NCBI RefSeq assembly: GCF_900289115.1
Contig: NZ_LT985196.1
Location: forward strand, 2,252,131-2,294,212
Source of the DNA: Janibacter massiliensis
Lineage (GTDB): Bacteria > Actinomycetota > Actinomycetes > Actinomycetales > Dermatophilaceae
Length of the DNA: 42,082 bases
Direction: 5' to 3'
The translations under genes and the position numbers were made by a program. The number at the start of each line of letters is the position of its first letter. Position 1 is the stretch's first letter. This document shows, one piece after another, positions 26,342 through 35,426 of this stretch. Below the pieces are notes generated by a model. The model worked only from the letters and a program-made list of their open reading frames with translations, had not been told where the DNA came from and searched no databases.

Positions 26342-28878
26342 GCCTGTCCCGCCTGATGCTCGCCGCGCCCGCGTCCGGGCACGGCAAGACGACCGTCGCG
26401 GTGGGCATCATGGCCGCGCTCGCCCGCCGGGGCCTCTCGGTCGCCCCGGCGAAGGTCGGCCCCGACTACATCGACCCGGGCTACCACGCGCTCGCGACGG
26501 GGCGCCCCAGCCGCAACCTCGACCCGTGGCTCGTCGAGCCCGAGCGCGTCGCCCCGCTCCTGCTCCGGGGCGCCAGCCACCCCACCCCCGCGGACGTCTG
26601 CCTCGTCGAGGGCGTCATGGGGCTGCTCGACGGGCGGCTGGGCGAGGACGGCTTCGCCAGCAGCGCCCACGTCGCGAGCCTCACGGCCACCCCGGTCGCC
26701 CTCGTCGTCGACATCTCCTCGACCTCTCGGACCGTCGCGGCGACGGTCCACGGCCTGGCGACGATCGACCCGGCCCTGCAGATCGCCGGCGTGGTCCTCA
26801 ACAAGGCCGGGACGACGCGGCACGGCGACGAGGCCCGGCGCGCGGTCGAGTCCGTCGGTGTCCCGGTGTGGGGCGTCATCCCGCGGGACGCCCGGATGCA
26901 CGTCCCCTCCCGCCACCTGGGGCTCGTGCCGGCGGCCGAGCGGCCCGAGGCGGCGGCGACCCTGACCCATCTGGCCGACCGCGCCGAGGAGCACATCGAC
27001 CTCGACGCGCTCGTCGCAGCCGCGCACGCCGCCCCGCCGCTGCAGGGCACGGCCTGGTCCCCCGCCGCGGCCCTCGGCCTGCCGGACCCCGACCCCGCCG
27101 GACCGTCGTCGGACGGCCCGGTCGTCGCCGTCGCCGGGGGCCGCGCCTTCACCTTCCGTTACCCCGAGACGACCGAGCTGCTCGAGGCCGCCGGCTGCCA
27201 GGTCGTGGAGATCGACCCCGTCCGTGACGTCGCGCTGCCCGCAGGCACCGCGGGCCTCTACCTCGGGGGCGGCTTCCCCGAGGTCCACGCCCGCACGCTC
27301 ACGGCGAACCGCTCGCTCGTCGGGCAGATCCGCGACGCCATCGCGGGCGGGCTGCCGACGGTTGCCGAGTGCGCGGGGATGCTCTACCTCGCCCGGACGC
27401 TCGAGGACCACCCGATGACCGGTGCCGTCCCCGCGGACGCGGCGATGGGGCCCCGCCTCACCCTCGGCTACCGCCGGGCCCGGGCCGCGACGGAGTCCGT
27501 CCTCGGCCCGGCCGGGCGCGTCGTCACCGGCCACGAGTTCCACCGGACGGTGACGACGCCGGGCGCGGGCGCGCCGGCGGCTTGGCTGCTCGCCCACGGG
27601 GCCGAGGACGGCGTCCCCGAGGGCTTCGCGCTCGACCCCGCCGGCACCGGGCGCGCGAGCGTCGTCGCCTCGTACCTGCACACCCACTGGGCCGGTGACC
27701 CGAGCTCCGCCGCCGCCTTCGCCCGCGCCGCGGCCGAGCACCGCGAGCGCGCCGCGACGGCCTCGAGCGCGACCGTGCTCGCCCCCGCGCCGCTCCTGCG
27801 GGCGGCCGGGCGCGACGCTGCCGCCGGCCTGCCGGGTGTCGACGACCTGCCGACCGATCCGCTCCGCCACCACGGGGACGTCGAGGTCGCCGACGGCCTG
27901 GTCGACCTCGCCGTCAACGTCCGCGGCGAGCGCCCGCCGGGGTGGCTCGTCGAGGCCCTCGCCGACGAGCTGGGCGCCGTCGCGGCCTACCCTGACCCGT
28001 ACCCGGCGACGAAGGCGCTCGCCGCGCGCCACGGGCTGCGCCGCGAGCAGGTCCTCCCGACCGCCGGGGGCGCCGAGGCGTTCACGCTCGTCGCCCGCGC
28101 GCTCACCCCCCGGGACGCGGTCGTCGTGCACCCCCAGTTCACCGAGCCCGAGGCGGCCCTGCGGGCCGCGGGCCACCCGGTCCGGCACGTCCTGCTCCGC
28201 CCGGAGACCGGATTCGCCCTCACCCCGGCCGCCGTCGCGGAGATCGGGGACGCCGATCTCGTCGTCGTCGGCAACCCGACGAACCCCACCGGCGTGCTCC
28301 ACCCGGCCGCCGTCCTCCGCGCCCTGGCCCGCCCCGGCCGGGTCCTCCTCGTCGACGAGGCGTTCATGGACGCGGTCCCCGGCGAGCCGGAGTCGCTCCT
28401 GGTCGACCCCGGCCCGGGGGTCCTCGTCGCACGGTCCCTGACGAAGACGTGGTCGATGGCCGGCCTGCGCGCGGGTTTCGTCGCCGGCGACCCCGCGCTC
28501 GTCGCCGCCCTCGCCGCGCAGCAGCCGCACTGGTCCGTCGGCTCCCTCGCCCTCCGGTCGATGATCGAGACCGCGACGCCGCGGGCCCGGGCCGAGGCGG
28601 AGCGGACGGCGACCGAGGGCCGCGCGTGGACCGCCCACCTCGTCTCCGGCCTCCGCTCGCTCGGGATCGAGGCGGTCGACGGCAGCGCCCCGTTCGTCCT
28701 CGCCCGGGTCGGTACCGGGGTGCGCGAAGCCTTGCGGGACGCCGGCTGGGCCGTCCGCCGGTGCGACACCTTCCCCGGGCTCGACGGCTCGTGGGTGAGA
28801 ATCGCTGCCCGCGACCCGCACACCATCGACGGCCTGCTGCGCGAGCTGGCCCTCGTCCTGCCCAGGAGGAGCGCATGA
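26338..28878 (+). CDS. cobB-cobC: CobB-CobC fusion: cobyrinic acid a,c-diamide synthase plus threonine-phosphate decarboxylase
   Basis: This 846-residue protein is in one uninterrupted frame. Residues 1-465 are CobB/CbiA: the ATPase motif ASGHGKTT with Lys17, GPDYIDPGYH, CLVEGVMGLLDG, and a glutaminase half with Cys345 in VAECAGMLYL. It amidates the a and c side chains. After an Ala-rich linker (about 470-510), residues about 510-846 are a fold-type-I PLP enzyme of the CobC/CobD family: AAYPDPYP, VVGNPTNPTG, VDEAFMD and the PLP Lys703 in SLTKTWSMAGLRAG. That part makes (R)-1-amino-2-propanol phosphate from threonine phosphate. The two reactions are not consecutive. Start choice is between GTG at 26335 and 26338; the second gives a GTGA overlap with cobO. 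Confidence 0.93.
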   Translation: MSLSRLMLAAPASGHGKTTVAVGIMAALARRGLSVAPAKVGPDYIDPGYHALATGRPSRNLDPWLVEPERVAPLLLRGASHPTPADVCLVEGVMGLLDGRLGEDGFASSAHVASLTATPVALVVDISSTSRTVAATVHGLATIDPALQIAGVVLNKAGTTRHGDEARRAVESVGVPVWGVIPRDARMHVPSRHLGLVPAAERPEAAATLTHLADRAEEHIDLDALVAAAHAAPPLQGTAWSPAAALGLPDPDPAGPSSDGPVVAVAGGRAFTFRYPETTELLEAAGCQVVEIDPVRDVALPAGTAGLYLGGGFPEVHARTLTANRSLVGQIRDAIAGGLPTVAECAGMLYLARTLEDHPMTGAVPADAAMGPRLTLGYRRARAATESVLGPAGRVVTGHEFHRTVTTPGAGAPAAWLLAHGAEDGVPEGFALDPAGTGRASVVASYLHTHWAGDPSSAAAFARAAAEHRERAATASSATVLAPAPLLRAAGRDAAAGLPGVDDLPTDPLRHHGDVEVADGLVDLAVNVRGERPPGWLVEALADELGAVAAYPDPYPATKALAARHGLRREQVLPTAGGAEAFTLVARALTPRDAVVVHPQFTEPEAALRAAGHPVRHVLLRPETGFALTPAAVAEIGDADLVVVGNPTNPTGVLHPAAVLRALARPGRVLLVDEAFMDAVPGEPESLLVDPGPGVLVARSLTKTWSMAGLRAGFVAGDPALVAALAAQQPHWSVGSLALRSMIETATPRARAEAERTATEGRAWTAHLVSGLRSLGIEAVDGSAPFVLARVGTGVREALRDAGWAVRRCDTFPGLDGSWVRIAARDPHTIDGLLRELALVLPRRSA

Positions 28879-29621
28879 CCCCCACCCCCGCGACCGGTCG
28901 CGTCGTCCTCGTCGGCGGCGGCCCCGGGGACCCCGGGCTCCTCACGATCGCCGGGCGCGACGCGCTCGCGGAGGCCGACGTCGTCGTCACCGACCGGCTG
29001 GGCCCGGTCGCGGCGATCGCCGAGCACGCCCCGCACGCGGAGGTCGTCCACGTCGGCAAGATCCCGCGTGGCCCGTTCACCCCGCAGGAGCGGATCAACG
29101 AGATCCTCGTCGAGCACGCGCGGGCCGGGAAGGTCGTCGTCCGGCTCAAGGGCGGGGACGGCTTCGTCTTCGGCCGTGGCGGTGAGGAGTGGCAGGAGTG
29201 CCGCGCCGCGGGCGTCCCCGTCGAGGTCATCCCCGGCGTCTCGTCGGCGACCTCCGTCCCCGCGCTCGCCGGGATCCCCGTGACCCACCGCGGGCTGACC
29301 CAGGGCGTCGCGGTCGTCTCCGGCCACGTCGCCCCGGACGACCCGCGCAGCGACGTGGCGTGGGAGGCACTGGCGGCCGCGGGGCTGACGATCGTCGTGC
29401 TCATGGGGGTCGCCCACCTCGGCGCCATCGCGCACACCCTCGTCGCGGCCGGGCTGCCGGCCGCCACGCCTGCCGCCTGCATCATGGACGGTGCCTCCCC
29501 GCAGCAGCGGGTCGTCGCCGCGACGCTCGAGCAGATCGCCGAGGCCGCCGCGGCTGCCCGGATCGGCCCGCCCGCGATCACCGTCATCGGCCCGGTCGTC
29601 GACGCCCTCGACCTGCCGTGA
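28875..29621 (+). CDS. cobA: Uroporphyrinogen-III C-methyltransferase
   Basis: This 248-residue SAM methyltransferase dimethylates uroporphyrinogen III at C2 and C7, giving precorrin-2, the entry point to B12 and siroheme. Motifs are VVLVGGGPGDPGLLTIAGRD, VVTDRLGP, VVRLKGGDGFVFGRGGEE, VIPGVSSATSVPALAGIPVTH and a C-terminal ITVIGPVV. It is a stand-alone CobA, without the dehydrogenase/ferrochelatase half of CysG. The ATG has AGGAGGAGC upstream and overlaps the preceding stop (ATGA). Confidence 0.95.
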   Translation: MTPTPATGRVVLVGGGPGDPGLLTIAGRDALAEADVVVTDRLGPVAAIAEHAPHAEVVHVGKIPRGPFTPQERINEILVEHARAGKVVVRLKGGDGFVFGRGGEEWQECRAAGVPVEVIPGVSSATSVPALAGIPVTHRGLTQGVAVVSGHVAPDDPRSDVAWEALAAAGLTIVVLMGVAHLGAIAHTLVAAGLPAATPAACIMDGASPQQRVVAATLEQIAEAAAAARIGPPAITVIGPVVDALDLP

Positions 29622-30418
29622 CGGACGTTCCCGGGCGCGGCGGCTGGTCCGACGGCCTCCGGCTGGCGGTCGGGACGCTCACGGTGATCCCCAGCGGACC
29701 GGTCGAGGTCTCCCCCGCGAGCGCGCGGGCGGCGATGCTCCTGGCCCCGGCCGCGACGCTCCCGCTCGCCGTCGCGGCGGGCGGGGCCCCCGCGACCCCG
29801 TCCCTCGGCGTGCCGCCGTCGATCGCCGCCCTGCTCGTCCTCGTCGTCCTCGCCGTCGGCTCGCGGGCACTCCACCTCGACGGGCTCGCCGACACCGTCG
29901 ACGCGCTCGGCGGCGGCTGGACCCGCGAGCGCGCCCTGACGATCCTGCGGTCCGGGGACGTCGGCCCGATGGGGGTCGTCGCGCTCGTCCTCGTGCTCCT
30001 GCTGCAGGCCGCTGCCCTCACCGAGCTCGCCGGTGCCGGCTGGCGCGCGGCGGCGCCCGTCGCCGCGGCGGTCGCGCTCTCCCGGGTCGCGTGCGCCCTC
30101 GCCTGCCGGGCGGGGACCGAGCCCGCGCCCGGCTCCCGGATGGCCGCGGCCTTCGTCGGGACGGTGCCCCCGACACTGGCGGCCCTGCCCCTCGCGGCCG
30201 GGGCGGTCGCGCTCGGCGCAGCCGGGCTGCTCCTCACGACCCCGGTGCGCGCCCTCGTCGTGGCGGTCGTCGCCGGCGCGGGCGTCGCGGTCGTCGTCGG
30301 TGTCCTGCGGGCGCTGGCGGCGCGACGACTCGGCGGCGTCGGCGGCGACGCGATCGGCGCATCGGTCGAGCTCGCCCTCGCCGCCGTCCTCGTCACCCTG
30401 GCGACGGGATGGCGATGA
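29618..30418 (+). CDS. cobS: Cobalamin-5'-phosphate synthase (adenosylcobinamide-GDP ribazoletransferase)
   Basis: This 266-residue membrane protein joins GDP-cobinamide and alpha-ribazole (phosphate) to complete the nucleotide loop. The conserved acidic motif HLDGLADTVDALGGG and the following RSGDVGPMGVVAL are diagnostic. Long Ala/Val/Leu-rich helices make up most of the remaining sequence. The GTG at 29618 overlaps the cobA stop (GTGA) and gives a start just before the conserved first segment. Its stop overlaps the cobU start. It would receive alpha-ribazole phosphate from the BluB-CobT fusion protein encoded elsewhere in the window. Confidence 0.95.
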   Translation: MTDVPGRGGWSDGLRLAVGTLTVIPSGPVEVSPASARAAMLLAPAATLPLAVAAGGAPATPSLGVPPSIAALLVLVVLAVGSRALHLDGLADTVDALGGGWTRERALTILRSGDVGPMGVVALVLVLLLQAAALTELAGAGWRAAAPVAAAVALSRVACALACRAGTEPAPGSRMAAAFVGTVPPTLAALPLAAGAVALGAAGLLLTTPVRALVVAVVAGAGVAVVVGVLRALAARRLGGVGGDAIGASVELALAAVLVTLATGWR

Positions 30419-30984
30419 CCGCGCCGACCAGCGCCACGGGGACGCGGATCCTCGTCACGGGCGGCGTGCGCTCGGGCAAGTCCCGGCACGCCGAGTCCCT
30501 CCTGCTGCCGCCCGCGCGGCCGGAGGACACGCCGGTGACCTACCTCGCCTGCGGTCCGCGCCGGGACGACGCCGACTGGGCCGAACGCGTGGCCGCCCAC
30601 CGAGCCCGCCGGCCGGCGACGTGGACCACCGTCGAGGATCCCGACGCCGCCACCGTCCTTCGCGACCGGCGAGGTCCGGTCCTCCTCGACTGCGTCGGGA
30701 CGTGGCTGACGGCGACCCTCGACGCGCTGCATGCCTGGGATGCCCCGGCGCCGCAGTGGCGCCCGGCGCTCGACGAGGCCGTCGACGAGCTCGTCGCCGC
30801 GTGGGCCGCCCACGAGCACGTCGTCGCGGTGACGAACGAGGTCGGCTGGGGCGTCGTGCCCGCGCACCGCTCGGGCAGGGTGTTCGCCGACCAGCTGGGG
30901 CTCGTCAACCAGCGACTCGCGCAGAGCGCGACCTCGGTCCGGCTCGTCGTCGCCGGGCGGGTCCTGCCGTTGGACGCACCGTGA
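30415..30984 (+). CDS. cobU: Adenosylcobinamide kinase / adenosylcobinamide-phosphate guanylyltransferase
   Basis: This 189-residue bifunctional enzyme phosphorylates adenosylcobinamide and then transfers GMP to it. The P-loop is VTGGVRSGKSRHAE (about 14-27). The segment ERVAAHRARRPATW bears the His that carries GMP in the family. LLDCVGTWLT, VTNEVGWGVVP and DQLGLVNQRLAQ follow. An ATG at 30409 gives two extra residues. The ATG at 30415 is preferred because it makes the ATGA overlap with cobS seen at neighbouring junctions. In the Pseudomonas naming this is cobP. Confidence 0.95.
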   Translation: MTAPTSATGTRILVTGGVRSGKSRHAESLLLPPARPEDTPVTYLACGPRRDDADWAERVAAHRARRPATWTTVEDPDAATVLRDRRGPVLLDCVGTWLTATLDALHAWDAPAPQWRPALDEAVDELVAAWAAHEHVVAVTNEVGWGVVPAHRSGRVFADQLGLVNQRLAQSATSVRLVVAGRVLPLDAP

Positions 30985-31970
30985 CCCGCGCCGGGGCACG
31001 TCCGGAGGCGGACCGGCACGGGGCGATCGCGCTCGGGCTCCTCGCCGGCTACCTCCTCGACCGCCGGTTCGGGGATCCCGAGCGTGGCCACCCCGTCGCG
31101 CTGTTCGGCACCTGGGCCGGGCGGGTCGAGCGCCGGCTGCACCGCGACTCGCGGGCGGCCGGGATCGTCGGGGAGGCCGTCACCCTCGCTCCCGCGCTCG
31201 CCCTCGGGGCCGTGGCCGGTCGACGTCGCGGCCTTCCGCTCGTCGTCGCGACCGCCGCCGTGACGTGGGCGAGCCTCGGCGGCACGAGCCTGGGCCGGGA
31301 GGCGAGGGCGGTCCACGACCGGCTCGCCGCCGACGACCTGCCGGGTGCCCGCGCGCAGGTCGGCCGGATCGTCGGGCGCGCGACCGACCGGCTGTCCGCG
31401 GACGAGGTGGCCCGGGCCGCGATCGAGTCCGTCGCCGAGAACACCTCCGACGCGGTCGTCGGGACGCTCGTGTGGGGGGCGCTCGCCGGGCCGTCCGGGG
31501 TCGTCCTCCACCGCGCTGCGAACACCCTCGACGCGATGCACGGGCACCGCTCCCCGCGCTTCGCCCGGTACGGCTGGACGGCGGCCCGGCTCGACGACCT
31601 CCTCGGGTGGTTGCCCGCCCGGGTGACCGTGCTCGCCACGGCTGTCGCCGCTGGGGTGTCCGCCGGACCGCAGCAGGCCGCGGAGGTGGTGCGCATCGCC
31701 GCCACCGACGGCCCGCGGCACCCCAGTCCGAACGCAGGCCCGGTCGAGGCCGCCTTCGCGGCCGCGCTCGGCGTCCACCTCGGGGGCCGGAACGACTACG
31801 GCGGGCGGATCGAGGACCGAGCCGTCCTCGGCAGCGGGCCGCACCCGGTCGCGGGTGACATCCCCCGCGCCGACGCTCTCGCGAGCCGGGTCGGTCTGGT
31901 CGTCGCCGTCGCGGCGGCCGGCCTGCGGCTCGCGCTCGCCGCTCGCAGCCGCGCGCGCCGCACCCGCTGA
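30981..31970 (+). CDS. cobD: Adenosylcobinamide-phosphate synthase
   Basis: This 329-residue integral membrane protein (CbiB/CobD) attaches aminopropanol (phosphate) to the f side chain of adenosylcobyric acid. Motifs are LLDRRFGDPERGHPVALFG, VARAAIESVAENTSDAVVGTLVWGALAG, RAANTLDAMHGHRS and PSPNAGPVEAAFAAALGV. It is the last gene of the operon that starts at 23622. It takes the product of the CobC half of the fusion encoded upstream in the same operon. The GTG overlaps the cobU stop (GTGA). It ends four bases before the convergent cobK stop, with no hairpin visible between them. Confidence 0.95.
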   Translation: MTRAGARPEADRHGAIALGLLAGYLLDRRFGDPERGHPVALFGTWAGRVERRLHRDSRAAGIVGEAVTLAPALALGAVAGRRRGLPLVVATAAVTWASLGGTSLGREARAVHDRLAADDLPGARAQVGRIVGRATDRLSADEVARAAIESVAENTSDAVVGTLVWGALAGPSGVVLHRAANTLDAMHGHRSPRFARYGWTAARLDDLLGWLPARVTVLATAVAAGVSAGPQQAAEVVRIAATDGPRHPSPNAGPVEAAFAAALGVHLGGRNDYGGRIEDRAVLGSGPHPVAGDIPRADALASRVGLVVAVAAAGLRLALAARSRARRTR

Positions 31971-31974
31971 CGCT

Positions 31975-32745
31975 TCAGCCGCGCAGTGCTCGCGCGACCC
32001 AGTCCAGGGTGCCGGGCACGTCGGTGCGCTGCTCGACGCCGACCACCGGGTCGGGCCGGGCGACGACGACGACCGGGATCCCCAGCTCGGCCGCGGCCTC
32101 GAGCTTCGGCGCCGTGAACGTTCCCCCGGAGTCCTTCGTCACGAGGTGGTCGGCCCGCTGCTCGCGCATCAGCTCGCGCTCACCGGGGAGGTCGTAAGGC
32201 CCGCGGGAGCGCAGGACGGTCCACGCCGGCGGGGCGGGATCCGTCAGCGGCTCGACGATCCGCAGGACGACCTCGCGGTGCGCCCACGCCGACAGGTAGT
32301 GCCCCACGCTCTGCCGTCCGGTCGTGACGAGGGGGCGACGCGCGGCGTCGGCCGCGTCGATCGCCGCCGGCACGTCCGCGACCCAGGTCCACTCCCCCGC
32401 CCGCTCGTGGCCGGACCAGCCGGGGCGCGCGAGCCGGGCGAGCGGGACGCCCGTCGCCGCCGCGGCCTGCGCCGCGTTGCGGCTCATCCGGGCCGCGAAG
32501 GGGTGGGTCGCGTCGACGACCGCCGCCGGGCGGTGCGCCTCGATCCACGCGGCGAGCCCGGCCGCGCCCCCGAACCCGCCGATGCGCACCTCCCCGACCG
32601 GCAACCGCGGCTGCGACACCCGCCCCGCGAGGGAGGAGGTCACCGCGACACCGTCGGCGACGAGCGCGGCCGCGAGCGCCCGGGCCTCGGCCGTGCCGCC
32701 GAGGACGAGGACGTGCGGCCGATCGACGTCCGCCGGTGCGCTCAC
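31975..32745 (-). CDS. cobK: Precorrin-6A reductase
   Basis: This 256-residue NADPH-dependent reductase makes precorrin-6B. Motifs are [14 protein letters not shown] at the N-terminus, [57 protein letters not shown] and the C-terminal VTKDSGG followed by KLEAA. The GTG at 32745 overlaps the proS stop (GTGA), so translation is coupled to prolyl-tRNA synthetase. It is the only corrin-ring gene outside the other cob operons and the only one tied to a housekeeping gene. Confidence 0.94.
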   Translation of the reverse strand: MSAPADVDRPHVLVLGGTAEARALAAALVADGVAVTSSLAGRVSQPRLPVGEVRIGGFGGAAGLAAWIEAHRPAAVVDATHPFAARMSRNAAQAAAATGVPLARLARPGWSGHERAGEWTWVADVPAAIDAADAARRPLVTTGRQSVGHYLSAWAHREVVLRIVEPLTDPAPPAWTVLRSRGPYDLPGERELMREQRADHLVTKDSGGTFTAPKLEAAAELGIPVVVVARPDPVVGVEQRTDVPGTLDWVARALRG

Positions 32746-34529
32746 GCGCCGCGGACCTCGCTCAGCACCGCGTCGACGGCCTCGGCGACGGGCACCTCGC
32801 GGCGCTCACCGGACCGGCGATCCTTGATCTCGACCAGCCCGTCGGCCAGGCCCTTGCCGACGACGACGATCGTCGGGATGCCGATGAGCTCGGCGTCCTT
32901 GAACTTCACCCCGGGGCTGATCTTCCCCGCGCGGTCGTCGTAGAGGACCTCGAGCCCGCGGGCCTCCAGGCCCTCGGCGAGCTCCCCGGCGGCGGCGAAG
33001 AGCTCCTCGCCCTTGCCCGCGGCGACGACGTGCACGTCGAACGGGGCGACCTCGCGCGGCCAGCACAGGCCGACGTCGTCGAGGGTGTCCTCGGCGATGA
33101 CGCCGACGGCGCGGGTGACCCCGATGCCGTAGCTGCCCATCGTCACCGTCGTCAGCTTCCCGTTCTCGTCGAGCACCTTCAGGCCGAGCGCCTCGGCGTA
33201 CTTCGTCCCCAGCTGGAAGATGTGCCCCATCTCGATGCCGCGGGCCAGGGTCAGGGTGCCGGTGCCGTCGGGGCTCGGGTCACCCTCGCGCAGCGCGGCG
33301 GCCTGGATCGTCCCGTCGGCGGTGAAGTCGCGGCCCAGGACGAGGTCGACGACGTGCTTGCCCTCCTCGTTCGCCCCCGTGACCCACGCGCTGCCCTGCG
33401 CGACGCTCGGGTCGAGCAGGTACCGGATCCCCGAGGCCGAATCCTCACCGAGGGCCTGCGGGCCGATGTACCCGCGCACGAGCGCTGGGTACCGGGCGAA
33501 GTCGGCCGCCTCGAAGGGCTCGATCTCCGCGGGGGCGACCTTGACCTCGAGGCGCTTGGGGTCGACCTCCCGGTCGCCGGGCAGGCCGATGACCAGCGGC
33601 TCGCGCCAGCCCTCGGGGTGCTCCTCGTCGGCGGGGTGGACGAGCATGACGACGACGTTCTTCAGGGTGTCCGCGGCGGTCCACGCGCGGCCGTCGGCGC
33701 GGGGGTGCTGCGCCTGCAGGATCTCGACGAGCGCCTCGATCGTCGGCGTCCCGGGGGTGTCGACGACCCGGGCCGGGCCCGCGGTGACCTCGACCGGCGG
33801 GGCCTGCGGGATCTCGACGGCCTCGACGTTCGCCGCGTAGTCCGAGCCGGTCGACCGGGCGAAGGTGTCCTCGCCGCCCTCGTTCACCGCGAGGAACTCC
33901 TCGCTCGCCGAGCCGCCCATCGCTCCGGAGTCGGCCTGGACGACGACGTACTCGAACCCGAGCCGGTCGAAGATCCGCACATAGGCCGCGCGGTGCGCGT
34001 CGTAGCTGCGCTGCAGACCGGCCGCGTCGATGTCGAACGAGTAGCTGTCCTTCATGACGAACTCGCGGCCGCGCAGGACCCCGGCGCGGGGGCGGGCCTC
34101 GTCGCGGTACTTGGTCTGGACCTGGAAGAGGCTGACGGGCAGGTCCTTGTAGGACGTGAACATGTCCTTGACGGCGAGGGTGAACATCTCCTCGTGGGTG
34201 GGCCCCAGGAGGAGGTCGGCGTCCTTGCGGTCCGTCAGGCGGAAGAGGTTGTCGCCGTACTCGGTCCAGCGGTTCGTCGCCTGGTAGGGCTCCTTCGGCA
34301 GGAGGGCGGGGAAGCTCAGCTCCTGCGCGCCGATCGCCTCCATCTCCTCGCGGACGATGGCCTCGACCTTGCGCAGCACCCGCAGGCCCATGGGCAGCCA
34401 CGTGTAGATGCCGGGGGCGACCCGACGGACGTACCCGGCGCGCACGAGCAGGCGGTGGCCGGGCAGCTCGGCGTCCGCCGGGTCCTCGCGCAGGGTGCGA
34501 AGGAACAGGGACGACATGCGCATGACCAC
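32742..34529 (-). CDS. proS: Prolyl-tRNA synthetase (bacterial type)
   Basis: This 595-residue class II aminoacyl-tRNA synthetase charges tRNA-Pro. [18 protein letters not shown] and [17 protein letters not shown] are the usual N-terminus, and motif 2 lies in LLLGPTHEE and [13 protein letters not shown] bacterial editing insertion domain (about 220-385) includes GEDTFARS. Motif 3 lies near [10 protein letters not shown] and the anticodon-binding domain is at the C-terminus ([16 protein letters not shown]). I use the GTG at 34529 because AGGAG stands seven bases upstream and the resulting N-terminus has the length of the mycobacterial protein. ATGs at 34523 and 34517 are alternatives. Confidence 0.95.
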   Translation of the reverse strand: MVMRMSSLFLRTLREDPADAELPGHRLLVRAGYVRRVAPGIYTWLPMGLRVLRKVEAIVREEMEAIGAQELSFPALLPKEPYQATNRWTEYGDNLFRLTDRKDADLLLGPTHEEMFTLAVKDMFTSYKDLPVSLFQVQTKYRDEARPRAGVLRGREFVMKDSYSFDIDAAGLQRSYDAHRAAYVRIFDRLGFEYVVVQADSGAMGGSASEEFLAVNEGGEDTFARSTGSDYAANVEAVEIPQAPPVEVTAGPARVVDTPGTPTIEALVEILQAQHPRADGRAWTAADTLKNVVVMLVHPADEEHPEGWREPLVIGLPGDREVDPKRLEVKVAPAEIEPFEAADFARYPALVRGYIGPQALGEDSASGIRYLLDPSVAQGSAWVTGANEEGKHVVDLVLGRDFTADGTIQAAALREGDPSPDGTGTLTLARGIEMGHIFQLGTKYAEALGLKVLDENGKLTTVTMGSYGIGVTRAVGVIAEDTLDDVGLCWPREVAPFDVHVVAAGKGEELFAAAGELAEGLEARGLEVLYDDRAGKISPGVKFKDAELIGIPTIVVVGKGLADGLVEIKDRRSGERREVPVAEAVDAVLSEVRGA

Positions 34530-34580
34530 GGTGGTGCTCCTGGGGCGGCTCGGCGAGGGCGGTCGGGCGACCGGACCGGG

Positions 34581-35426
34581 TCAGGGTATCCGCGTCGGGG
34601 TCCCACCCCGTGTCGCTGCCTCGAGCAGCGGGAGGACCTGCGCGGCGGTCCCCCGCACCCGGTGGTCGCACATGTCGCTGATCTCGGTCTCGTCGGGGTT
34701 GACCTCGACGACCGTCGCGCCGGTGGCGCGGGCGATCGCGGGCCATCCCGCGACGGGGAAGACGACCCCGGAGGTGCCGACGACGAGACACAGGTCCGTG
34801 GGGCCCAACGACTCGATGGCCTGCAACGCGGCGGCCACCTCCCGTTCCGGGAGGGCCTCGCCGAACCACACGACACCCGGCCGGACCAGACCGCCGCAGC
34901 GCGGGCAGACCGGCGGGTCGATCCGCTCGACGGGCTCGGTCGGGACGTCGACGGCGCCCTCGTACGGCGCCTGACACTCGGCGCAGCGGAACGACAGGAG
35001 GCTGCCGTGCACGTGGGCGAGCACCTCGGACCCGGCGCGCTCGTGCAGGTCGTCGACGTTCTGCGTGATGATCTCGACGTCGGCGTGCCCGGCCCACGCG
35101 GCGAGGGCGCGGTGGCCGTCGTTGGGCTCGACCGACCGCACGAGCCCGGCCCGCCACGCGTACCAGGCCCAGACGAACGCCGGGTCGTCGTCCCACGCCT
35201 CCGGGGTCGCCAGCGCCGCGGCGTCGAAGTTCTCCCAGAAGCCCGTCTGGGCGTCGCGGAAGGTCGGGACGCCGGACTCCGCCGAGATCCCCGCACCGGA
35301 GATGACGACGACCCGACGCGCCTTCGTCACGGCCTCGACGAGCTCGTCGGTCAGGGTCCCCTCGCGCTCGTGCTCGGGTACGGCCTTGATCACGAGGTCG
35401 GTGATGCTCTCCTGCGACCGGCTCAT
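34581..35426 (-). CDS. SIR2 family NAD-dependent protein deacylase (class III type)
   Basis: This 281-residue sirtuin has an NAD-binding GAGISAESGVPTFRD (44-58), TQNVDDLHERAG, the catalytic His in HVHGSLL, zinc ligands in CAEC and CPRC, RPGVVWFGE, and VVGTSGVVFPVA. Tyr89 and Arg92 form the YxxR signature associated with removal of succinyl and malonyl as well as acetyl groups. A sirtuin in Salmonella was first named CobB through a cobalamin phenotype, but nothing here shows a link to the cob genes beyond proximity. The ATG overlaps the stop of the upstream gene (ATGA). proS follows 51 bases downstream on the same strand. Confidence 0.93.
   Translation of the reverse strand: MSRSQESITDLVIKAVPEHEREGTLTDELVEAVTKARRVVVISGAGISAESGVPTFRDAQTGFWENFDAAALATPEAWDDDPAFVWAWYAWRAGLVRSVEPNDGHRALAAWAGHADVEIITQNVDDLHERAGSEVLAHVHGSLLSFRCAECQAPYEGAVDVPTEPVERIDPPVCPRCGGLVRPGVVWFGEALPEREVAAALQAIESLGPTDLCLVVGTSGVVFPVAGWPAIARATGATVVEVNPDETEISDMCDHRVRGTAAQVLPLLEAATRGGTPTRIP

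Noticed and set aside
26140-28821. 893-residue minus-strand frame opposite cobB-cobC
   Set aside because: No motifs and biased composition. The plus strand holds the clear gene.
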